From NCBI RefSeq assembly GCF_020379485.1, contig NC_063451.1:24472630-24536629 (forward strand): DNA of 64,000 nucleotides, read 5' to 3'. Origin of the DNA: Brassica napus. Taxonomy: Eukaryota > Streptophyta > Magnoliopsida > Brassicales > Brassicaceae. Shown here in pieces: positions 62,170 to 64,000 of this stretch (position 1 is the first letter of the stretch; every line of letters begins with the position of its first letter). The position numbers were made by a program, and so were the translations under genes. The notes under the pieces are model-generated. The model saw only the letters and a program-made list of their open reading frames with translations. It ran no database searches and was not told the DNA's origin.

Positions 62170-62783
62170 GGGACCAATACTTCGAAGAAGGAGTCAACTC
62201 CTTTTTACGTCCACATACCAAACCATTGTCTGCTACCTACCAAGACAGATTGCTTGGCTGGATCAAGTCAGTAATTCCATGGCCTTCCTCTGAGATTGGT
62301 TTCAGTGACACAAAGCGTTTTACATGGTAATATACTTTTATTGTGGTCACTTGCATGCATCAATTTTGCTTTTGACGTAGTACTAAATTACTAATATATG
62401 TTTTTTTTGGTAGTTGAATGAATCTGAGTTGCAATTTGATTGGATTTCTTTGTACGTGGAACTTGCAATTTGTGATTCCCATAGGTGGTTTACAGCTGTA
62501 AGGTTTATGTTCTCCACTTTGCATATCAATAACATACTTGGTGATGTATCAATAACATACTTGGTGATGATACAAAGTCTCGTTGTTGCAGAAAGATCTC
62601 TCCAACTTTGAGTTGGAGATTGTCCAAGTGGTCATAGAATCTCTCGATGATAAGGAGCCCACAAGTCTCAAGTCTAAAGCTGCTGTCATTTACATAGCAT
62701 ACAAGGACTTATCCAAGGCTAGGACTGGTGAGCCTTATCACTGCCAAGCTGTTGTGAGACGAGTAATAAACGAGGCTACATGA
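62170..62783 (+). pseudogene. Unrecognised spliced gene fragment, copy 2
   Basis: Paralogue of 15090-15702: exon to 62326, exon 62414-62497, exon 62592-62783. Here the upstream TAG of copy 1 is TAC, so the first exon stays open longer (DQYFEEGVNSFLRPHTKPLS). However, one T is missing in the KRF(Y)M codons, shifting phase at the splice, and the last exon ends early at TGA where copy 1 has GGA. The two copies carry different lesions. Confidence 0.4.
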
Positions 62784-62964
62784 ACATTGAGCACCCAAGG
62801 TGATTGCTAGATTGAAGATGAAACGGCTTCAGCATTGGCGGCTTCTAAGAAGAGATCCTGAATGATTAGGAGTTCATAAGCTATGGAGTTGTCTAGTCCT
62901 AGGTGGTACGTACAAAAACTGTGGACTCTGCTCTTCCCCCACTAGTTGATTAGCTATTTAGTAA

Positions 62965-63240
62965 TTTAAGACATTTGAAGATGTGTATCGGATGGAAATA
63001 TTTAACTATTAATTAGTGATGCTTATGTATTGTGTGCTTTTGGTCTCTATTTAAGACATTTGAAGATGTGTGTCGGATGTAGTAGTACTTAACTGATATT
63101 ACTTATTACTTTGTGCTTTTGGTCTCTCTATATATGCTTTTGGTCTCTCTATTTAAGACATTTGAAGATGTATATCAGATGATAGTATTTAACTATTAAT
63201 TAGTGATGCTTATGTAATTTTGTGTTTTTTGGTCTCTTTC
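62965..63240 (+). repeat. Diverged tandem repeat, second copy
   Basis: Three units with aagacatttgaagatgt and cttttggtctct, paralogous to 15859-16140. Confidence 0.7.
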
Positions 63241-63359
63241 TTTTTTTTAAGCATGTCCCTGATGCAATTAAGTTAATTTACTATTTTTATTTGCATCATT
63301 TATAGATTAAGTTGACTTTGGTATGCATTAACCAATTTTGTGATAGTATGTAATGCCCA

Positions 63360-64000
63360 ATCTAGTCCTAAATCTAAGATTGAGCACTACAGTACGAGAG
63401 ACATTGATAAGAGCATTATTTCATTAGTTTTCTAACCGTACCTTCATTTCTTAACACCATTTGGCAAAACAACCCCTAATTAAAACAGCATTTATGTAGA
63501 CTGATCCTTCCAACCATCGTGCCGTTTTTTGCTTTATAGACTCCACTACACACCGTTTCATATACGGGAGACTAGTAAAGCACACAAAACCCCGTGTCTT
63601 AGAGAGAGAATGTCCAATCAATCAATCCATCACTAACTATCGTCTTTCTCCAACAAACACCGCCTTAGACTCCGAGGAAGAGGACGGCTTGTCATCCATT
63701 GAAAGCATAACTCCTCTCAATCAAAGATCGATTCCGTTCACCAGTCTCCTCTCTCATTGAAAAGGTTCTTTCCTTCTTTCTCTTTGTTTTGCTACATTTA
63801 GTAACTTGTTTTTTCCTCTGAATCATTTGCTTCCGCTTTGAGATAGTTCTCTCACTTGGATCCTTTCGAATCTTACTCATTGATCAAAAAGCTTATACAA
63901 TTCAAATCGGTTCAAACTGTTCTTACTCGGTTAAAATCAATTTAAATTAATCTATTTAGTCTAAATATGTTAAATTAAGAAATAATGTTAGTATAAATCT
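63360..64000 (+). other. Start of a third JMJ16-upstream copy
   Basis: Aligns with 16260-16970 (and 33580-34280) but with scattered substitutions and a missing T run near 63477, so it is a genuine third paralogue rather than another overlap copy. A truncated JMJ16 would be expected beyond the window end. Confidence 0.6.

Overview
The window is plant nuclear DNA. It has spliced genes, Ty1/copia LTR retrotransposons, MITEs and AT-rich intergenic sequence. The host genes match the Arabidopsis trio JMJ16 (At1g08620), THA1 (At1g08630) and, less certainly, CJD1 (At1g08640), in the same order and orientation: JMJ16 on +, then THA1 and CJD1 on -. This points to a Brassicaceae genome. Gene names come from remembered protein sequences and synteny, not from a search.

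Layout. 1-7494: two nearly identical copies of a 5,013-bp tandem unit, each made of a decayed copia element plus the last two THA1 exons. 7217-9332: a complete eight-exon THA1 (-), the only undamaged host gene in the window. 9333-12742: intergenic DNA with three MITEs. 12743-14340: the C-terminal exons of a CJD1-like membrane protein (-). 14700-16250: fragments of an unrecognised spliced gene (+) and a diverged tandem repeat. 17351-23633: a 5'-truncated JMJ16 (+) whose JmjC exon is split by a non-autonomous copia element with unusual TA...TA termini. 24144-24953: the 3' half of a second THA1, cut in exon 4 by a young Sirevirus-like copia (24954-33479). 33480-33579: exactly 100 Ns. 33581-50795: the preceding 17.2 kb repeated almost base for base. 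51002-52271: the rest of the interrupted second THA1. 52272-64000: a diverged paralogue of 9333-16970, with its own insertions (a gag-only LTR element at 52968-56319 and a repeat with GC-rich palindromes at 59750-61215).

Main interpretation. The two 17.2-kb copies sit exactly at the two contig ends beside the 100-N gap. They differ by only a few substitutions and mostly single-base homopolymer indels. I read this as an unmerged contig overlap (or two haplotigs), so JMJ16, the TA-type copia, the second THA1 and the Sirevirus are probably each counted twice. What remains after collapsing it looks real: a tandem array of JMJ16-THA1-CJD1 units in which only the first THA1 is intact.

The most unusual element is the roughly 8.7-kb Sirevirus (42264-51001). 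Its gag-pol is one intact 1695-aa frame. It is followed by a separate ORF that resembles the 'putative plant transposon protein' domain rather than an envelope protein. This ORF may be completed by splicing an 82-bp intron into an acidic tail. The element's LTRs differ at one position, so the insertion is recent.

As for function, THA1 copy 1 would make the PLP enzyme that splits threonine into glycine and acetaldehyde. The JMJ16 copies keep the C5HC2 zinc finger and FYRN/FYRC but lack the N-terminus and part of the iron-binding site, so they are unlikely to be active demethylases. No RNA genes, CRISPR arrays or prokaryote-type operons were seen.
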